NCBI GenBank assembly: GCA_903827735.1
Contig: CAIKJM010000473.1
Coordinates: 1 to 9,944, forward strand
DNA: 9,944 bases
Source: an uncultured Rhodanobacter sp.
GTDB taxonomy: Bacteria; Pseudomonadota; Gammaproteobacteria; Xanthomonadales; Rhodanobacteraceae
Direction of reading: 5' to 3'
Positions 7,035-9,944 of the stretch are shown here, in pieces. Within the stretch, counting starts at the first letter, position 1. Each line of letters opens with the position of its first letter. A program made the translations under genes and the position numbers. The notes beneath the pieces are model-generated. The model was not told the DNA's origin, made no database searches, and saw only the letters and a list, made by a program, of their open reading frames with translations.

Positions 7035-8303
7035 TTATTTGCCGGCCAGGTTCAGCGTGATCGGCGCGGGACCACCGGCGCGGTCCGTCTCGCGTTTGAA
7101 AAAGAACAGCGTGATCAGGACCAGACCCATCGGCACCAGCGAAAAATAAAACGCGTGGATGCCGTCGAAGCTGGCGAAGACCCGCGCCGTGATGTACGAG
7201 CCCAGCGTGCCGCCAAGCGCCGAGAAAACCACGATCAGTCCGGTCATGGCCGCATGCATGGGCTTGGGCAATGAGCTCAGCGCTACTGAATTGATCACCG
7301 GATAAATCGGCGCCATCAGCAGGCCGAGCAGGGGAATCAGATAGGCCGCGGTCGGCGCGTCGAACCAGCCTACGTCCGCTCGCGCCACCACGCCACGGGC
7401 CAGCGGCAGCACGATGATCACGAGCACGCCCATGCCGATCACGCAGACATTGAGCAGCGTGTACCAGCGCACGCGCTTGAGCACGATGCCGGCACCGATG
7501 CGCCCAAGCGCGGTCATGCCGGCCAGGATGCTGGCAAACTGGATACTCATGGCATTGGGCAGTTTCAGTATTTCGTTGTTGAAGGTCGGCAGCCATGTGC
7601 CAAAGCTCTGCTCGATCAGCACGTAGAGAAAGGCGGATGCCAGAAACACGTACACCAGCGGCCGTACGAACAGTCGGAACATTTCCATCAGCGAGTCACC
7701 GAACGAATTGTTGTGTCCGTGCGAGTGCGCCGCGCTCTCGTCCAGGCGGCTGCTGGCCAGCAATACAATTACCAGGGCACAAAGCGTCGCCAGCACCCAG
7801 TAGACGTGGAACCACACCGGGTTACCCGGATGCGCACGATCGACAAAGCCGCTGAAGATCCAGTTGCCGGCCAGCACGCCGACCATGAACATGCCTTCGA
7901 TGAAATTGGTCAGCCGCGAATGCGCGGTCTTGTCGGTGGTGAGCAGGCCGATCGACGAATACACGCCGACTTTGGCCAGCGCGAACGAGATGCCCACGCA
8001 GGCAAACAGCAGCCGCGTGGTCAGGAAAGTAGGGTAGATCGGCATCAGCAGGCAGGCGCCCCCGACGATGGCCAATGCCAGCATCATCGAGCGCTTGTAG
8101 CCCGCCAGCGGAATAAACGAAGCAACCAGAAACGAGGTGAGCGCAATTGACAAATCCTTGTAGCGCTCCAGCGAGCTGGCTTCAGGTTTGTCGATGCCGA
8201 ACGTGGCGATGGATTGCAATATCACCGTGCCCACGCTGTTGAGCAGGATCGCGAAGATCATGTAGATCAACACCAGCGCGGCGATCATGCGGTATCGGTT
8301 CAC
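7035..8303 (-). CDS. Major facilitator superfamily sugar permease (FucP-like)
   Basis: This 422-aa protein is almost entirely hydrophobic helices with 12 likely membrane segments in two halves: roughly 6-30, 50-68, 72-90, 95-120, 132-152 and 165-184, then 212-232, 252-276, 281-302, 318-340, 350-374 and 383-403. The linker between the halves (about 185-210) is hydrophilic and His-rich (HSHGHNN at 193-199). Stretches such as FNNEILKLPNA (241-251), GRIGAG (267-272), LLGLLMAPIYPVINSVALSS (325-344) and SALGGTLGSY (361-370) resemble fucose/glucose permease-type MFS proteins. Those are inner-membrane proton symporters for monosaccharides. Between a TonB receptor and secreted glycosidases, it probably imports the glucose or other sugar freed in the periplasm; the substrate is inferred. 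The start is GTG at 8303: it has an upstream Shine-Dalgarno-like sequence and an in-frame TAA at 8315-8313, whereas the next ATG (Met6) has no ribosome-binding site. Confidence 0.9.
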   Translation of the reverse strand: MNRYRMIAALVLIYMIFAILLNSVGTVILQSIATFGIDKPEASSLERYKDLSIALTSFLVASFIPLAGYKRSMMLALAIVGGACLLMPIYPTFLTTRLLFACVGISFALAKVGVYSSIGLLTTDKTAHSRLTNFIEGMFMVGVLAGNWIFSGFVDRAHPGNPVWFHVYWVLATLCALVIVLLASSRLDESAAHSHGHNNSFGDSLMEMFRLFVRPLVYVFLASAFLYVLIEQSFGTWLPTFNNEILKLPNAMSIQFASILAGMTALGRIGAGIVLKRVRWYTLLNVCVIGMGVLVIIVLPLARGVVARADVGWFDAPTAAYLIPLLGLLMAPIYPVINSVALSSLPKPMHAAMTGLIVVFSALGGTLGSYITARVFASFDGIHAFYFSLVPMGLVLITLFFFKRETDRAGGPAPITLNLAGK

Positions 8304-8307
8304 GGCA

Positions 8308-8314
8308 CTCTCTT
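8308..8314 (-). promoter_or_regulatory. Ribosome-binding site deciding the GTG start of the MFS gene
   Basis: AAGAGAG on the minus strand lies four bases before the GTG at 8303-8301. It selects GTG over the ATG at 8288, which has no such sequence in front of it. Confidence 0.5.
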
Positions 8315-8340
8315 AGGTTCGTTTCAGTCTGGCCATCATG

Positions 8341-8380
8341 GCGTGGTCCGACCCGCCTTGGGGTGAGAGTCGGACCACGC
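8341..8380. terminator. Perfect 12-bp hairpin between receptor and permease genes
   Basis: The arms are 8341-8352 (GCGTGGTCCGAC) and 8369-8380 (its exact reverse complement), with a 16-nt loop. The stem is GC-rich and should be very stable in RNA. A run of four T follows at 8381-8384, but on the plus strand, where there are no genes. Read in the direction of the genes, the stem is preceded by AAAA and followed by CATGATGG, with no U-tract. It therefore is not a standard intrinsic terminator for the receptor transcript. It may act as an RNA-stabilising or processing stem that lets the receptor be made in excess of downstream proteins, as a Rho-linked attenuator, or as a terminator of antisense transcription. 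The inverted repeat is certain; its function is inferred. Confidence 0.6.
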
Positions 8381-8406
8381 TTTTCGCACTAACTCAGTCT
8401 GCTGTT

Positions 8407-8429
8407 GCGGCCTTATCAAGGCTGGCCGC
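8407..8429 (-). other. Small inverted repeat just after the receptor stop codon
   Basis: GCGGCC (8407-8412) and GGCCGC (8424-8429) are complementary across an 11-nt loop. An alternative pairing inside it is GCCTT/AAGGC with a 3-nt loop. It starts five bases past the receptor stop codon and has no U-tract. Together with the larger stem at 8341-8380 it makes the 131-bp gap (8304-8434) rich in RNA structure. At this GC content a 6-bp repeat can arise by chance. Confidence 0.3.
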
Positions 8430-8434
8430 ATCGA

Positions 8435-9944
8435 TCAGAAACTGTATTTCGCCTGGAAGTTGACCTCGCGACCTTCCAGCGGACGGGCCAGAATCACGCC
8501 GCCGGCCACGCCGGTACCGAAGATGCGCGAATTGCTCTCGGTCAGGCCCAGCTCGTTGGTGATGTTGGTCCCCTGCAGACGCAGCTGCCAGTTCTGCTCG
8601 ACGTTGGCGACGATACCGAAGTCCAGCGTGTTGTAACTGCCCAGCTGCTGCAGGCCGGAGACGTCCTGCGTGTGCGCGCCGACGTGGGTGTACGTCACAA
8701 AGGTGGTGACATCGCCCCAGCCGAACGGAATGCGGTAACTCGGCGTGAACGCGTAATGCACCTTCGGCTGACGCTGTAGCTGTACGCCGTCGATGAAAGC
8801 GCAACCCGTTTGGCCGGTTACCGTGTTCGTGTACGACAGGCAGGAGTTGTTGTGCGTGTAGTGGCCATCAAGGTAATTGGCCACCAGCGACAGCTTCAGG
8901 TTTTCGACCGGTGTGACCGAGCCGATGAAGTTCACGCCCTTGGAGTCGGAGCCGTACAGCGCCTGCGGCCCGATTGGCGTACCCGATGCGGTCGTCGGCT
9001 GGTAGGTCAGGCCGTTGAACTGCTTGTGATAGACGCTGATGTCGGCATAGAACAGCGGCGACTGATACTTAAAGCCGCCTTCGAAGTTTTGGATTTTCTG
9101 CAGCGGTGCCGTATTGCCGGTAGCGTTGCCGCGCAGCGCATTATCGAAGTCGCCGAAATGCACGCCCTTGTTGGCGCGCACGTACAGGCTCATGTTGTCG
9201 GCCAGCTCGTAGTTGGCGCCGACCGTCCACGAGGTATGCGTCTTGTTGTACGCCGTGTGCGCGTAGGTGCCGTTGCAGACGGGAACAGCGTTGTTGTAGA
9301 GAGTGTAGGGATTGTTATCCAGGTCCTCGTTGGTCAGGTTGCAGACGTTGAGCGTCGACTGCTGGTTCTCCAGGCGCGCCGAGGCGTCGAACAGCCAGCG
9401 GTCCAGATGCCACGAGTCGGACAGGTAGAATGCCTTGTTGTTCGAGACGCCTTGTTCGGTGATGTCGTAATTGCCGTTGAGGTTGCTGAAGCCCTGTGGA
9501 TCGGTCACGTAATACGTCTTGCCGTTGAGCTGATAGCTCACCGCAATTGGCCGCGCGTTGGGCGTGTTGGTCATCAGCATCTGGTTGCCCAGCGCCCAGG
9601 CATCGTCGTCGGTGTAATGCGCCAGATAGACGCCGGCGGTGAGCGTGTTGCCGTCGAAGATTTCCTTGCTGAGGCGGAAATCGTTATTCATGTTGCGCAG
9701 GTGCTTGTGGATATACCACCAGCCCTGCTGGATCACGCTCTGGTTGGCACTGACCGGGCCACCGCCGCCGGGGCCGGCGTAAGTCGCCGTATAGGTCGAG
9801 CCGGCCGGCAGCAGCAGGCCGTTCTGACTGGCCGGCACGTTGTACAGCTCGTCATTGAGCGAGGCTGGGTTTGATCCGGAGAACAGCGCGTTGGTGTTAA
9901 CGTCGCCTTCGTCGAAGATGAATTTATCGCTCAGCGTAAAACCA
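8435..9944 (-). CDS. TonB-dependent outer-membrane receptor, C-terminal part
   Basis: The frame is open from the right edge to the stop at 8437-8435 and gives the last 502 residues. Signal peptide, TonB box and plug domain lie outside the window. What is seen is beta-barrel: alternating strands with aromatic girdles and Asn/Gly/Tyr-rich extracellular loops. It includes NMSLYVRANKGVHFGDFDNA-type strands, QLRLQGTNITNELG near the end (the typical TonB-receptor NxxNexYe-like segment) and a C-terminal REVNFQAKYSF, whose final Phe is the usual signal for the BAM assembly machinery. Such receptors import ligands across the outer membrane with energy from TonB-ExbBD. Here the ligand is probably the oligosaccharide or glycoside processed by the downstream GH65 enzymes, by context. 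The barrel contains only four Cys, in two close pairs in probable loops. A GTG at 9838 is internal and is not the start. Confidence 0.92.
   Translation of the reverse strand, partial: GFTLSDKFIFDEGDVNTNALFSGSNPASLNDELYNVPASQNGLLLPAGSTYTATYAGPGGGGPVSANQSVIQQGWWYIHKHLRNMNNDFRLSKEIFDGNTLTAGVYLAHYTDDDAWALGNQMLMTNTPNARPIAVSYQLNGKTYYVTDPQGFSNLNGNYDITEQGVSNNKAFYLSDSWHLDRWLFDASARLENQQSTLNVCNLTNEDLDNNPYTLYNNAVPVCNGTYAHTAYNKTHTSWTVGANYELADNMSLYVRANKGVHFGDFDNALRGNATGNTAPLQKIQNFEGGFKYQSPLFYADISVYHKQFNGLTYQPTTASGTPIGPQALYGSDSKGVNFIGSVTPVENLKLSLVANYLDGHYTHNNSCLSYTNTVTGQTGCAFIDGVQLQRQPKVHYAFTPSYRIPFGWGDVTTFVTYTHVGAHTQDVSGLQQLGSYNTLDFGIVANVEQNWQLRLQGTNITNELGLTESNSRIFGTGVAGGVILARPLEGREVNFQAKYSF

Noticed and set aside
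8810..9874. 354-codon plus-strand frame opposite the receptor
   Set aside because: It is a mirror of the barrel coding sequence, dominated by Val, Arg and Gly, with no domain I recognise.

Overview
The window is a single-direction gene cluster: every gene I can support lies on the minus strand, so transcription runs from the right edge to the left edge. The DNA is GC-rich. A TonB-dependent receptor, secreted glycosidases and a TPR/2OG-oxygenase hybrid together suggest a Gram-negative proteobacterium of the Xanthomonadales type (Rhodanobacter/Dyella/Xanthomonas-like). That assignment is an inference from gene content, not from a marker gene.

In transcription order: (1) the C-terminal 502 residues of a TonB-dependent outer-membrane receptor (8435-9944, running off the right edge); (2) a 131-bp intergenic region holding a perfect 12-bp inverted repeat and a smaller one; (3) a 12-TM major facilitator transporter of the sugar-permease (FucP-like) type with a GTG start (7035-8303); (4) a secreted GH65 glycoside hydrolase of 755 aa (4697-6964); (5) a 609-aa protein with TPR-like helical repeats and a C-terminal Fe(II)/2-oxoglutarate oxygenase domain (2785-4614); (6) a second secreted GH65 hydrolase of 758 aa (512-2788), whose ATG overlaps the oxygenase stop in an ATGA junction; (7) the N-terminal 156 residues of a secreted alpha/beta hydrolase with an HGGG oxyanion motif (1-468, running off the left edge). 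Gaps between the other genes are 43-82 bp, so items 3-7 look like one operon, probably led by the receptor.

Read together, this is a carbohydrate-utilisation locus built on a TonB receptor. The receptor would take an alpha-glucoside across the outer membrane. The two GH65 enzymes would remove glucose in the periplasm; their residues match the inverting hydrolase branch (acid trehalase, kojibiose hydrolase, PGGHG) and not the phosphorylases. The secreted esterase may strip acyl groups, and the MFS protein would carry a sugar product into the cytoplasm. The oxygenase has no visible signal peptide and should be cytoplasmic. It is the odd member: nothing in known alpha-glucoside catabolism requires it, yet it is translationally coupled to a glycosidase. 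No RNA genes, CRISPR arrays, insertion sequences, regulators or attachment sites were seen. No non-coding stretch exceeds 131 bp.
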